Origin: Ruminococcus sp. UBA1394
GTDB taxonomy: Bacteria; Bacillota; Clostridia; Oscillospirales; Ruminococcaceae
Direction: 5' to 3'
DNA: 64,000 bases
NCBI GenBank assembly: GCA_002305725.1
Contig: DBQM01000007.1
Span: 24,840-88,839 of the forward strand
The notes under the pieces are model-generated. The model did not search any database and was not told the DNA's origin. It saw only the letters and a list, made by a program, of their open reading frames with translations. Positions 54,301 through 63,057 of the stretch are shown in pieces; within the stretch, counting starts at the first letter, position 1, and each line of letters opens with the position of its first letter. Both the position numbers and the translations under genes were made by a program.

Positions 54301-55035
54301 CAGGGCAGATATAGTATACTGCTTTTTATATTTTTTTGGGGTAGTACCCATATATTTTTTAAAAACCTTTATGAAATAGCTTTGTGAACTGAACGCAAGA
54401 AGATTGCTTATTTCCGTGTCGCTGTATTCTGTATAAAGCAAAAGGGAAGCAGCCTCCTCTATTTTGAGCTTGTTTACATATTCACCAAATGAAACGCCGA
54501 TTTCTTTTTTGAATAGTCTTGAAAGATATGAAGGACTGATTCTGAGGTATTCTGCTGTCTCTTCAATTAAAATACGGCTGTGCAGATGACATATTATGTA
54601 GTCCACAGCGTGTACAATCTGCTTTGAGTAAACTCCTCTGAGCTTTATCTGTCGCATTTTGTTTGTATAGCCTTCAATCATTTCATAGTGGACTGCTCTT
54701 ATTTCACTTTCTGTTTTGCATTTGTCAGTTTTCATAATGTAATAGTCACTCAGATTGTAAGACTCTTCGGGAGTCATGCCGCCCTTTATGCAGTAACGTG
54801 CTATAAGAGCCGCAAGTACTACCATATGATATTTCAGATTGCGGATAAAATCTTCACTAAGAATGCCGCAGCCCTCGCTGCAGAGAGGTTTCATAAAAAC
54901 CTTTACCAGTTTCATATTGCCCGAACATATACTTTCATAAAAAGCTATTTCACGGTCAAATGATGCGTGTTCAAAATCATCTTCACGCTGAGAAAATAAA
55001 TGCTCTGCGAGTTTTTTTTCAGTTTCAAAGCCCAT
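54289..55035 (-). CDS. AraC-family regulator
   Basis: 248 residues. No cupin or receiver domain; residues 1-140 are helical with 'YCIKGGMTPEESYNLSDYYI', a pattern seen in YesN-like AraC proteins of Firmicutes. C-terminal double HTH about 150-240 ('ILIEETAEYLRISPSYLSRLF', 'SDTEISNLLAFSSQSYFIKVFKK', both by position). Located immediately upstream of the GH9/GH16 gene on the same strand but separated by a terminator; regulation of that gene is possible. The ribosome site is weak (GGGTG). Confidence 0.82.
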   Translation of the reverse strand: MGFETEKKLAEHLFSQREDDFEHASFDREIAFYESICSGNMKLVKVFMKPLCSEGCGILSEDFIRNLKYHMVVLAALIARYCIKGGMTPEESYNLSDYYIMKTDKCKTESEIRAVHYEMIEGYTNKMRQIKLRGVYSKQIVHAVDYIICHLHSRILIEETAEYLRISPSYLSRLFKKEIGVSFGEYVNKLKIEEAASLLLYTEYSDTEISNLLAFSSQSYFIKVFKKYMGTTPKKYKKQYTISALSGR

Positions 55036-55129
55036 AAATTATTCACCCACAGTTATTTTACCATATTTATGGATAAACTGCAAGCAGGTGTATAACAATA
55101 ATTATGCTGAATATGACTTTTGTCGTTTT

Positions 55130-56887
55130 TTATTCAGACAGCTGCAAAACATCATCAGCGATCTGTTCAGGTGTTAATCTGTTCTGATACATAACTTCTT
55201 CCACATTATAGCGGTCAAGGAATTCTTTCTTCAGACCGTAATTAAGTACCTTTACATCAGATGTACCATAGAATCTCGCAATCTTCTCACCAAATCCTCC
55301 GTCCAGAATGCCGTCTTCCAGCGTAATCACAATTGAATGATTTTCTTTCAGTTTGGTCAGAAGCTTCTCGTCAAGACCGGTGATATAACGGGGATTTACA
55401 AGTGTTGGTGCAATGCCTGTTTTTTCAGCAATTGACTTTGCGGTTTCCTCTCCAAGCTGATAGAAATCACCCAGCGCCAGAATTGCTGTTTTGCTGCCCT
55501 GCTGCTTTACCTGATACTTGTTCAGATTACTGTAATCTGTCTCTGCCTGTTCTCCGTCAGAAATGACTCCATTGCACGGTACACGGACCGCAACCGGATA
55601 CTGATTCTGTTCTATACTCCAGTTAAGCATAGCAAAATATTCTTCTTTGCAGGTCGGCGCAAGATATACCATATCCGGAATATTTGAGATAAGCGGAATA
55701 TCGTAAATTCCAAGATGGGTTATGTCACTCATGCCGAACACAGATGCGGTGTATATCAGAACAGTCGCCGGACTCTTGTTGATACACAGGTCCTGTGAAA
55801 GCTGGTCAAAAGTACGCTGGATAAAACTGCTGTATGTTGCAAACACCGGTTTGCTGCCCGCTGCTGCAATACCCGAAGAAAAAGCAACGGCGTGTTCTTC
55901 TGCAATACCCACATCAACAAACTGTTTTCCTGCTGCCTTTCTTTTTTCTTCCGTGAACCCCATTACTGTAGGTACTGCCGCAGTAACAGCAACCACTTTC
56001 GGGTCGTGTTTCATCTTTTCAAGGAGGAAGTCTGCTGTCAGAGTGCCGTAATCCTCGCCCTCAAAGGAAACTGTGGGTTTTCCGGTTTCCACGTCAAAAG
56101 GCATACACCAGTGCCAGTTTTCCTTGTATTGTTCTGCCAGTGCATAGCCTTTACCCTTTTGTGTTACCATGTGCACTACAACCGGATGGTCAATATCCTT
56201 TACCTCCTGCAATGCTGCTATCATAGCTGAAATATCATTGCCGTCCGGAACAAAACGATAGTCCAGACCAAATGCACGGAACAGATTACACGGGCTTGTA
56301 CCGTTTGTTTCACGCAGTTCTTTCAGATTCTGATACAGACCGCCGTGATTTTCTGCAATGGACATATTATTGTCATTTACAATAATTATAAAATTGCTTT
56401 TCAGTTCTGACGCAAAGTCCAGACCCTCCAGTGCCTCACCGCCGCTGAGAGAACCGTCACCGATAACAGCAATGACATTGCCGCTTTCTCCCGACAAGTC
56501 TCTTGCCTTGGCAAGACCGGATGCAAGGCTTACAGAAGTTGAAGTATGGCCGACATTAAAAAAGTCATGCTTGCTTTCTGCCGGATTCGTATAGCCGGAC
56601 ACATCATCATACTGTTCTTCATGAAGAAATGCGTCTTTTCTTCCGGTGAGCATTTTATGGCAGTAGCTCTGGTGGGAAACGTCAAAGACGATTTTGTCCT
56701 TTGGCGAATCAAATACATAATGCAGGGCAATAGTTGCTTCCACCATTCCAAGATTCGGGCCGAAATGTCCGCCGTGCTTGCTCAGCTTCTGAATGAGCGC
56801 AGCACGCATTTCCTCTGCCAGTATGACAAGTTGTTCGGTATCAAGTTTTTTTACATCTGCCGGTGTGCTGATTTTTTCTAAATACAT
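55130..56887 (-). CDS. 1-deoxy-D-xylulose-5-phosphate synthase-like transketolase
   Basis: 585 residues from ATG 56887 (MYLEKISTP, AGGAG upstream), a little shorter than housekeeping DXS (about 620). TPP-binding motif 'GDGSLSGGEALEGLD...NDN' near 145-175, 'HGGHFGPNLGMVEATIALHYVF' near 45, and 'DVGIAEEHAVAFSSGIAA' with the catalytic Glu near 340. The reaction would be pyruvate plus a sugar phosphate aldehyde to a 1-deoxyketose phosphate. Many Clostridia carry such a second DXS-like gene next to a MerR regulator; its substrate may differ from the isoprenoid enzyme. It is co-transcribed with the MerR gene, whose stop is two bases upstream. Confidence 0.8.
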   Translation of the reverse strand: MYLEKISTPADVKKLDTEQLVILAEEMRAALIQKLSKHGGHFGPNLGMVEATIALHYVFDSPKDKIVFDVSHQSYCHKMLTGRKDAFLHEEQYDDVSGYTNPAESKHDFFNVGHTSTSVSLASGLAKARDLSGESGNVIAVIGDGSLSGGEALEGLDFASELKSNFIIIVNDNNMSIAENHGGLYQNLKELRETNGTSPCNLFRAFGLDYRFVPDGNDISAMIAALQEVKDIDHPVVVHMVTQKGKGYALAEQYKENWHWCMPFDVETGKPTVSFEGEDYGTLTADFLLEKMKHDPKVVAVTAAVPTVMGFTEEKRKAAGKQFVDVGIAEEHAVAFSSGIAAAGSKPVFATYSSFIQRTFDQLSQDLCINKSPATVLIYTASVFGMSDITHLGIYDIPLISNIPDMVYLAPTCKEEYFAMLNWSIEQNQYPVAVRVPCNGVISDGEQAETDYSNLNKYQVKQQGSKTAILALGDFYQLGEETAKSIAEKTGIAPTLVNPRYITGLDEKLLTKLKENHSIVITLEDGILDGGFGEKIARFYGTSDVKVLNYGLKKEFLDRYNVEEVMYQNRLTPEQIADDVLQLSE

Positions 56888-56889
56888 AA

Positions 56890-57273
56890 TTATTTCTCCT
56901 GTTCCCATGTGAGTTTTCCTGTTTTTGCAGCAATTTCATACCGTCCGATTTTGTAATTCAGACGTTCCAGAGTTGCATCAATTTTTTCTTTTTGCTCCAG
57001 CAAGGATTCTCTTTGCTCTTTTAAAAGCTTTAATCTTGCCGGAATAGTAACATCACCCTCCTGAGTCAGCCTGACATATTCAATCATAGCTTCGACAGGA
57101 AGTCCGGCGCTGCGCATACATTTTGCGAGTTCCACCCATCCCAGATCTTTTTCCGTATAGTTGCGTATACCGCTTTCAGAACGAGTGACAGGAGGTATCA
57201 TGCCAATTCGTTCATAGTATCGCAGCGTGTCCTGAGAAATATCATATTTTTCGCTGACCTCTTTTATGGTCAT
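56890..57273 (-). CDS. MerR-family regulator
   Basis: 127 residues. N-terminal winged helix 'EVSEKYDISQDTLRYYERIGMI' (residues about 5-26), 'RNYTEKDLGWVELAKCMRSAGLPVEAM' and a C-terminal coiled coil about 80-110. No Cys pair or metal-binding loop is seen apart from a single Cys near residue 53, so it resembles the AdhR/NmlR type that senses aldehydes or stress. Its own promoter has the 19-bp spacer that MerR proteins untwist, so it controls itself and the DXS-like gene. Confidence 0.9.
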   Translation of the reverse strand: MTIKEVSEKYDISQDTLRYYERIGMIPPVTRSESGIRNYTEKDLGWVELAKCMRSAGLPVEAMIEYVRLTQEGDVTIPARLKLLKEQRESLLEQKEKIDATLERLNYKIGRYEIAAKTGKLTWEQEK

Positions 57274-57305
57274 GGTATCACCTCACTTGTTTTATCATTG
57301 CTTTT

Positions 57306-57336
57306 ATTATAAACTCTGGAGTTCACTCCAAGTCAA
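57306..57336 (-). promoter_or_regulatory. MerR-type promoter with 19-bp spacer and operator dyad
   Basis: Minus strand TTGACT (57336-57331), 19-base spacer, TATAAT (57311-57306). The spacer contains the dyad GGAGT-GA-ACTCC (57329-57318), the usual operator position of MerR activators. Confidence 0.88.
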
Positions 57337-57363
57337 TAGTTGTTTTCATATTTCTCTGTAACA

Positions 57364-57399
57364 GACAAAAACAGCACCCTGTATTTGTACAGAGTGCTG
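57364..57399 (-). terminator. Terminator of the iron alcohol dehydrogenase gene
   Basis: CAGCAC-CTGTA/TACAG-GTGCTG with a bulge, then T5 on the minus strand; it separates the transporter operon from the MerR operon. Confidence 0.85.
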
Positions 57400-57415
57400 A
57401 AAATCAGAAATATAT

Positions 57416-58546
57416 TTATATTGCTTCACGGTATATCTGTGCAACTTCATCCCTGCTGAAAGTGACAGGTGCATTTTTCAGATTGCCAATAGAAATCTTC
57501 ATGCAGTTTTCTGTCATCCATTCAACATCATCTGGGGTGATGCCAAGCTCACCGAGCCTTACATCAAGGTCAATAGCCTTAAGAAATCTGCGGATACTGT
57601 CTGCACAGTCCGTTTCGTCTTTGCCGCCGAGAAGCTGTGATACTTTTGCAAACTTCTGCGGCAGAGCAGATGCAAGCCGCTCAACGATACACGGCGTAAG
57701 CGCTGCAAGACCTCTGCCGTGAACAATATTTTTCAGTCCGGAGGCAGGGTGTTCCATTCCGTGAGCCGCCGATACACCTGCGGCACCTATTACCATACCT
57801 CCCAGCGTTGCAGCAAGGCTTACAGCCTCCCACGCCTGCGGGTCATTGTTTCCGGCAACAAGTCCGGGGAGATTTTCTGCAATAAGTTCCATTGCCAGCA
57901 AAGACTGTATGTCTGTGAGAGGACTGGCTTTTTTTGAGGTATATGCCTCAAGGGCGTGAGTAAATGCGTCAAAGCCTACAGAGGAGAGGACGTGCTTCGG
58001 CATTGTGGTCATAACGTCCGGGTCAACTATCGAAGCCGACGGCATTATGTTTATCGTATAGATTGCCTTTTTGTCTTTGGTTTCCGGATTGGTAAGGACA
58101 GCAATCTGATTGCCCTCGCTGCCGGTGCCGCAGGTTGTCGGAATAAGAACTATCGGCAGGGATTTAACGCCCTGTTTCAGTCCGAAAATATAGTCTGAAA
58201 CATCACCGTCATTGACACAGCAGAATGCAACAGCTTTTGCGGCGTCCATAATAGAACCGCCCCCGACTCCTATTACCATATCACAGTCATTTTCCTTTGC
58301 AAGGGCAACACCCTCATAAACGGTTGTTGTAAGAGGATTCTGGGTTACTTTGTCAAATACGGTGCAGTCAATACCGGCGTTTTTAAGGCTGTTCAGGGTT
58401 CTGTCAAGCAGTCCTGACTTTTTTGTACTGCCTGTTCCGGTAACAACAAGCGCCTTTTTGCCGTAAGCCGAGGATATTTCCCCGACCTTGTCTGCCTTGC
58501 CTCTTCCGAAGATGAGGTTCACCGGAAGATGATACTGAAAATCCAT
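57416..58546 (-). CDS. Iron-containing alcohol dehydrogenase
   Basis: 376 residues. NAD(P)-binding part with 'GVGGGSIMDAAKAVA' near residue 93 and 'IPTTCGTGSE' near 135; metal ligands in 'GFDAFTHALEAY' (Asp, His) and 'HGMEHPASGLKNIVHGRGLA' (two His). All four Fe ligands are present. It interconverts alcohols and aldehydes or ketones; closest type by eye is the butanol dehydrogenase/1,3-propanediol group. Start codon overlaps the stop of the kinase-like gene by one base, so it belongs to the transporter operon. The physiological substrate is unclear. Confidence 0.88.
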   Translation of the reverse strand: MDFQYHLPVNLIFGRGKADKVGEISSAYGKKALVVTGTGSTKKSGLLDRTLNSLKNAGIDCTVFDKVTQNPLTTTVYEGVALAKENDCDMVIGVGGGSIMDAAKAVAFCCVNDGDVSDYIFGLKQGVKSLPIVLIPTTCGTGSEGNQIAVLTNPETKDKKAIYTINIMPSASIVDPDVMTTMPKHVLSSVGFDAFTHALEAYTSKKASPLTDIQSLLAMELIAENLPGLVAGNNDPQAWEAVSLAATLGGMVIGAAGVSAAHGMEHPASGLKNIVHGRGLAALTPCIVERLASALPQKFAKVSQLLGGKDETDCADSIRRFLKAIDLDVRLGELGITPDDVEWMTENCMKISIGNLKNAPVTFSRDEVAQIYREAI

Positions 58547-59181
58547 TAGTCAATCAGTCCTTTTATTTTCAAATAATCTTTTATTAATGACACGCAGTTG
58601 TCAATACCGACCTTTTCGCTGTTGAGGGTCATGTCGTAATTTATGGGGTTTGTCCAGTAGTTTCCGTGAGTGTAGTAGGCGTAGTAGTCGGCACGGAACT
58701 TGTCAGTCTGCTTGATTGTAGCCTGCGCTACTTCTTCTGTAACCCCCATGTTCTCCATTGTACGTCTGATACAGAAATCACGGGGTGCCTCGATATAGAC
58801 GCTTACAACATTATCCCTGCCCTGGAGTATATAGTCAGCGCACTTTCCCACGATAACGCAGGATTCAGTTTCAGCAAGGTTTAAAATAATCTGTTTCTGG
58901 TAGTCAAACAGCTTGTCGTCGGAAACGAACTTTTCATTTCGTGCTATATACTTTCTTGCACGGGGCAGACCGCTCATCAGACTTGCAAGTCCGCCGCCGG
59001 AGGTACGCAGCTTTTCGTTTACTTCCTCAAAAACGTTCTTGTCAAGTCCGCTTAGCTGTGACGCAAGAGTGAGGATACGGTTTTCGTAGCAGTGTACACC
59101 CAGTTCTTTTGCAAGCTTTGAGGCGATTACCTTACCGCCGGTGCCGAAGCCTCTTGCAAAGGTAACAACAAAATTCTTCAT
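58546..59181 (-). CDS. Cytidylate kinase-like family protein
   Basis: 211 residues. P-loop-like start 'VTFARGFGTGGKVIASKLAKEL' with a non-canonical Walker A, 'CVIVGKCADYIL' and 'VYIEAPRDFCIRRTMENMGVT' as in the cytidylate-kinase-like (AAA_26) family common in Clostridia. Members are often fused or linked to transporters and their function is not settled. It overlaps both neighbours by one base (TAATG), which shows tight coupling with the ABC ATPase and the dehydrogenase. Confidence 0.75.
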   Translation of the reverse strand: MKNFVVTFARGFGTGGKVIASKLAKELGVHCYENRILTLASQLSGLDKNVFEEVNEKLRTSGGGLASLMSGLPRARKYIARNEKFVSDDKLFDYQKQIILNLAETESCVIVGKCADYILQGRDNVVSVYIEAPRDFCIRRTMENMGVTEEVAQATIKQTDKFRADYYAYYTHGNYWTNPINYDMTLNSEKVGIDNCVSLIKDYLKIKGLID

Positions 59182-59933
59182 TATGCTCTCCTTTCACCGT
59201 CAGACATATATCTGCTGAGAAATTCTCTGGTACGGGCATTGTCCGGGTCGGTAAAGAACTTCTCCGGGGGAGCGTCCTCAACGATGTAGCCCTTGTCCAT
59301 GAAAAGTACTCGTGAGGAAACATCTCTTGCAAATCCCATTTCGTGGGTGACGATAAGCATTGTAAGACCGGTCTTGGCGAGGGTTTTCATAACGTTTAAA
59401 ACTTCTCCTACCATTTCCGGGTCAAGGGCGCTGGTAGGCTCGTCGAACAGCAGTACTTCCGGATTCATGCAAAGTCCTCTTGCAATAGCAACTCTCTGCT
59501 TCTGTCCGCCGGAAAGCTGGGCAGGATATGCGTTGATAAATGGTGCCATACCGACTGATTTAAGATGACTTATAGCACGTTCACGGGCCTCCTCTTTGGA
59601 GAGGTGAAGGACTTTTCTTGTACCCGTCATGCAGTTTTCCAGTACAGTCTTGTTGTTGAAAAGGTTGAAGGACTGGAACACCATTCCAACTTTTGAACGG
59701 TATTCGTTTATTTCTCTCTGTTTTTTTCCAAGTTCTTTTCCGTTGAAATATATCTTGCCGTAGGTCTGGGTTTCCAGCTGATTGATACAGCGCAGGAGAG
59801 TGGACTTGCCCGAACCGGACGAACCGAGAATACAGATAACGTCCCCCTTGTTAACGGAAAAGTCAATTTTACGCAGTACCTGATGTTCACCAAAGCTTTT
59901 GCTGAGTTCTTCAACACGGATAATATCTTTCAC
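59181..59933 (-). CDS. Polar amino acid ABC transporter, ATP-binding protein (GlnQ-like)
   Basis: 250 residues, GTG start with GGGGG nine bases upstream. Walker A 'GSSGSGKST' near residue 36, Q-loop 'VGMVFQSFNLF', signature 'LSGGQKQRVAIAR', Walker B 'VLLFDEPTSALDP', switch His in 'VTHEMGFA'. These are the marks of the GlnQ/HisP group that powers uptake of polar or basic amino acids. Works with the permease and the binding lipoprotein encoded upstream. Confidence 0.94.
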   Translation of the reverse strand: MKDIIRVEELSKSFGEHQVLRKIDFSVNKGDVICILGSSGSGKSTLLRCINQLETQTYGKIYFNGKELGKKQREINEYRSKVGMVFQSFNLFNNKTVLENCMTGTRKVLHLSKEEARERAISHLKSVGMAPFINAYPAQLSGGQKQRVAIARGLCMNPEVLLFDEPTSALDPEMVGEVLNVMKTLAKTGLTMLIVTHEMGFARDVSSRVLFMDKGYIVEDAPPEKFFTDPDNARTREFLSRYMSDGERRA

Positions 59934-59950
59934 AGTTTAAAACCCCCTTT

Positions 59951-60706
59951 TTACTCATTGTTGTCCATATATTCAACTGCAAGTGTATATTCCTTTTTGC
60001 CAGCCATTTTCTTTTCGATAAGCAGGAATATTCTGCTGAAGAGGAAACAGAGTACGAAATAGATAATGGCGATAACGAGGTAGGATTCAAGGTATTTGTA
60101 GTATGTACCGCCGGCTGTCTTTGCCTGCAGGAACAGTTCCTTAACGCCGATAACGTTCAGGACTGATGTCATTTTAAGGTTGGTCAGAAACATATTAGCC
60201 ATTTCCGGAACAATGTTCTTGAAAGCCTGCGGAAGAATGATTGTGACCATGGCAGAGATTGGTGACATACCCAGTGCCAGCGCACCCTCACGCTGTCCGG
60301 CGTCGATTGACTTGATTCCGGCACGGACAGTTTCTGACATATACGCACCAGTGTTCAGCACCGTTACCAGAATACCAGCCGGGATAGGTGTAATCATAGC
60401 GCCTGCCTGACGAAGTGCGAAATAGACAATCATAGCCTGAACAATCATAGGGGTATCACGGAAAATTTCAACGTAAATTTTGCACAGTCCCTTGAAAAAT
60501 CCCATAATGATTTTTTTGGGGAGAGAACTGTCTTTGGTGATTTTGGTGTCCTCCACAATACCCACAACAAATCCCAGAATAAAGCCGATAATGGTACCCA
60601 CTACTGATACCAGAAGAGTGATAAGAGTTCCTGTTATAAAAAGATCTGAATATTCTGTGGCAATAAACCAGATCCATTCAAGAATTCCGTTTGGTGTATT
60701 TGTCAT
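59951..60706 (-). CDS. Polar amino acid ABC transporter, permease
   Basis: 251 residues from ATG 60706 (MTNTPNG) with AAAGGAG upstream; 15 more upstream codons overlap a hairpin and are rejected. Five membrane segments and the HisM/GlnP family EAA loop 'REGALALGMSPISAMVTIILPQAFKNIVP' (about 160-190). A conserved 'EIFRDTPMIVQAMIVYFAL' precedes it. Only one permease gene is present, so it likely forms a homodimer. Confidence 0.92.
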   Translation of the reverse strand: MTNTPNGILEWIWFIATEYSDLFITGTLITLLVSVVGTIIGFILGFVVGIVEDTKITKDSSLPKKIIMGFFKGLCKIYVEIFRDTPMIVQAMIVYFALRQAGAMITPIPAGILVTVLNTGAYMSETVRAGIKSIDAGQREGALALGMSPISAMVTIILPQAFKNIVPEMANMFLTNLKMTSVLNVIGVKELFLQAKTAGGTYYKYLESYLVIAIIYFVLCFLFSRIFLLIEKKMAGKKEYTLAVEYMDNNE

Positions 60707-60730
60707 AAGCCTGTACTCCTTTTTATATAA

Positions 60731-60761
60731 CGCCGCTCTCAGAAATATCATGAAAGCGGCG
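60731..60761 (-). repeat. Intercistronic hairpin between binding protein and permease genes
   Basis: CGCCGCT/AGCGGCG stem extended by partial pairing, 35 bases after the binding-protein gene, without a clean T run. Such stems usually let the binding protein mRNA outlast the rest of the operon. Confidence 0.6.
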
Positions 60762-60795
60762 CAATAGTTTTTTCAGATTTTATCCGGCCGGAAGC

Positions 60796-61686
60796 TTAGT
60801 TTGCTGCCGGCTGTACGGAAATTGCCTCCTCCATCATTTCGTCCATCTTGTCACGTTCAAGACCGATTGATTCCATTGCACCCTGGAGCTTGTCACGAAG
60901 TGCGGTATCGTCCTTTCTTGTGGCGATACATACGTTGGTCATTTCCTCGTCACCTGTAAATGTGTCGGAACTGTCGAGAGTAATCATTTTAAGGTCGGTG
61001 TTGGTAAGCAGTGCGGACTCGGCAGTCGGTACGTCGATTACTGCAACGTCGGCTGTTTCGTTGGAGAGTGCCATGAATACCTCGGCAGTAGTTTCGTAGT
61101 TTGCGCCTAAAGTTACGTCCGGAATCTGGTCAAGAAGAGGTACCCAGCCTGTTCCGAGCTGTGTTGTGGCAGTAACGTTCTTGCCTGCAAGCTGTGATAA
61201 ACCGGTCACATTTTCAATGTCAGAGCCTTTCTTAACAACAATGCAGTTGTTTCTGTAGTAGTAAGGCTCTGTGAATGAGTAGGAGAGCATACGCTCGGAA
61301 GTTCTGCCCATACCAGCAATGATACAGTCATACTCGCCGGAATCCATGGAGATACCGATTGAATCCCATTCAACCTTGTGAATCTCAAGGTCCATACCAA
61401 GTTCTTCTGCAAGCTTTTTCGCTACCATAACGTCATAACCGTAAGCGTAACCGCCTCCGCCATAGATTTCAACAGCTGTGTCACCGTTTGCTACTTCGGC
61501 GCTTGTCTGAGTCCAGTTAAACGGAGCGTAAGCGCACTCCATGCCGACTCTTAAAACGTTGCCTGAAGAACCGGAAGAGGCTGACTCAGAAGATTTTGAA
61601 TCCGAACCGCAGGCTGTAAGCATGGATACCATCATTGCTCCTGCTACCATCATACCAACTGCTTTAAAGAATTTTCTTGCTTTCAT
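60796..61686 (-). CDS. Amino acid ABC transporter substrate-binding lipoprotein
   Basis: 296 residues. Lipoprotein signal with lipobox LTAC at residue 26, a Ser-rich linker, then an SBP_bac_3 domain: 'LRVGMECAYAPFNW', 'GYDVMVAKKLAEELGMDLEI', 'IIAGMGRTSERMLSYSFTEPYY'. This is the layout of extracellular amino acid receptors for GlnQ-type transporters. The insert 'EIYGGGGYAYGYD' near residue 75 is a longer loop than usual. First transporter gene of the operon, 33 bases after the aminotransferase gene. Ligand unknown; the aminotransferase suggests an arginine/lysine-related or ornithine-like amino acid. Confidence 0.92.
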   Translation of the reverse strand: MKARKFFKAVGMMVAGAMMVSMLTACGSDSKSSESASSGSSGNVLRVGMECAYAPFNWTQTSAEVANGDTAVEIYGGGGYAYGYDVMVAKKLAEELGMDLEIHKVEWDSIGISMDSGEYDCIIAGMGRTSERMLSYSFTEPYYYRNNCIVVKKGSDIENVTGLSQLAGKNVTATTQLGTGWVPLLDQIPDVTLGANYETTAEVFMALSNETADVAVIDVPTAESALLTNTDLKMITLDSSDTFTGDEEMTNVCIATRKDDTALRDKLQGAMESIGLERDKMDEMMEEAISVQPAAN

Positions 61687-61719
61687 AATAACTTCTCCTT
61701 CCAGATTATAAATTGATTT

Positions 61720-62937
61720 TTACTTTGCAGCCACTTCTTCAACTGCTTCACGAATTATCTCATATGCCTTGTCACAGTCGCTTTCAGTAATGATAAGCGG
61801 CGGAACCATTCTGATAACTCTTGAACCTATGGCGGTTACAAGCAGCTTTCTGTCAAAGCAGGCGTGCTTTATCTCAACGCTGTCAAGGTCTTCAAATTCA
61901 ACCCCGACCAAAAGTCCCTGTCCTCTTACTTCCTTTACATGAGGGAGTGTGCTGAGCTTTTTCATGAAGTACACGCCCATTTTCTTAGCGTTTCCGGCAA
62001 GGTCCTTTTCAAGCATTTCGCTGACTGCTGCATAAGAGGCTGCGCAGCAGACAGGGTGTCCGCCGAATGTTGTACCGTGTGAACCGGCTGTAAACGCCTT
62101 TGCCACTTCCTCAGTTGCGCATATAGCGCCTATCGGCATACCGCCTCCCATTGCCTTTGCCATTGAAACGATATCCGGCTTGATTCCGTAATTCATGTAG
62201 GACATTACTGCGCCTGTCCTGCACCAGCCTGTCTGAACTTCGTCAAGGAGCAGCAGGATATTGTTTTCGTCGCAGAACTTTCTCAGTCCTGTCATGAATT
62301 CCTGTGTTGCCGGATGCACTCCGCCCTCGCCCTGAACAGGCTCTATCATAATTGCTACAGTATTTTCTGTGCAGGCGTCCTTGAAAGTCTGGAGGTCATT
62401 GTAAGGAGCGTATGTAAATCCCGGAACCATTCCGCCGAAACCTATCTGACAGGCGTTGTCCGGCTGTCCTGTTGCACTCATTGCACCGAATGTTCTGCCG
62501 TGGAATGACTTTTCAGCAGTAACGATGTTATAGTGATTCGGACCGTATTTCTCAACGCCGTATTTACGCGCCATTTTAATCATTGCTTCGTTGGCTTCAG
62601 TACCAGTGTTCTGATAGAATATCTTGTCCATGCCCAGTGTTGTGCAGACCTTTTCTGCAAGAAGTGCCTGGGGAACTGTGTAAGGATAGTTGAAAGTCTG
62701 CATTAACGTCTTTGCCTGTTCACAGACTGCGTCAACAACACGTTCACAGCAGTTGCCCACAGAGTTTACTGCAATACCTGCATAGAAGTCAAGATAAGGA
62801 GTACCGTTTTGGTCATACATATAAACGCCCTTTGCGCTGTCTGCAAGAAAGTCAAAACGTTCATATGTTTCAATCATGTACTTTTTTGCCTTGTCCTTAA
62901 TTTCGTTTGCTGTAAAACCTGTTTCTGAAAGTTTCAT
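61720..62937 (-). CDS. Class III aminotransferase, acetylornithine aminotransferase-like
   Basis: 405 residues from ATG 62937, nine bases after GGGAG; codons further upstream lie in a leader hairpin. PLP enzyme of the ArgD/OAT group: 'YLDFYAGIAVNSVGN', 'YQNTGTEANEAMIKMARKYG', 'SFHGRTFGAMSATGQ', 'LLLDEVQTGWCRTG' and the PLP lysine in 'MAKAMGGGMPIGA'. It transfers an amino group between a terminal amine (acetylornithine, succinyl-diaminopimelate or similar) and 2-oxoglutarate. No other arginine genes are nearby and it is co-transcribed with an amino acid importer, so a catabolic or uptake-linked role is possible. Confidence 0.88.
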   Translation of the reverse strand: MKLSETGFTANEIKDKAKKYMIETYERFDFLADSAKGVYMYDQNGTPYLDFYAGIAVNSVGNCCERVVDAVCEQAKTLMQTFNYPYTVPQALLAEKVCTTLGMDKIFYQNTGTEANEAMIKMARKYGVEKYGPNHYNIVTAEKSFHGRTFGAMSATGQPDNACQIGFGGMVPGFTYAPYNDLQTFKDACTENTVAIMIEPVQGEGGVHPATQEFMTGLRKFCDENNILLLLDEVQTGWCRTGAVMSYMNYGIKPDIVSMAKAMGGGMPIGAICATEEVAKAFTAGSHGTTFGGHPVCCAASYAAVSEMLEKDLAGNAKKMGVYFMKKLSTLPHVKEVRGQGLLVGVEFEDLDSVEIKHACFDRKLLVTAIGSRVIRMVPPLIITESDCDKAYEIIREAVEEVAAK

Positions 62938-62958
62938 TTTAAACATCTCCCTTGAAAA

Positions 62959-63004
62959 ATAAAAAAAGACAATGACCGTATTTGCATACGACGTCATTGT
63001 CTTT
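62959..63004 (-). terminator. Leader terminator/attenuator before the aminotransferase operon
   Basis: AAAGACAATGAC/GTCATTGTCTTT 12-bp perfect stem with an inner CGTA/TACG stem and a T7 run on the minus strand. It lies downstream of the promoter at 63029-63057 and just before the ribosome site, so it would stop transcription unless overcome. Confidence 0.8.
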
Positions 63005-63028
63005 GTGTTTATTATCTTCAACAATTAC

Positions 63029-63057
63029 AGTATACCTCATTGAGCCAGAGTTGTCAA
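63029..63057 (-). promoter_or_regulatory. Sigma-A promoter of the aminotransferase/transporter operon
   Basis: Minus strand TTGACA (63057-63052), 17 bases, TATACT (63034-63029). Transcription would begin near 63022, giving a leader of about 85 bases that contains the terminator hairpin. Confidence 0.82.
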
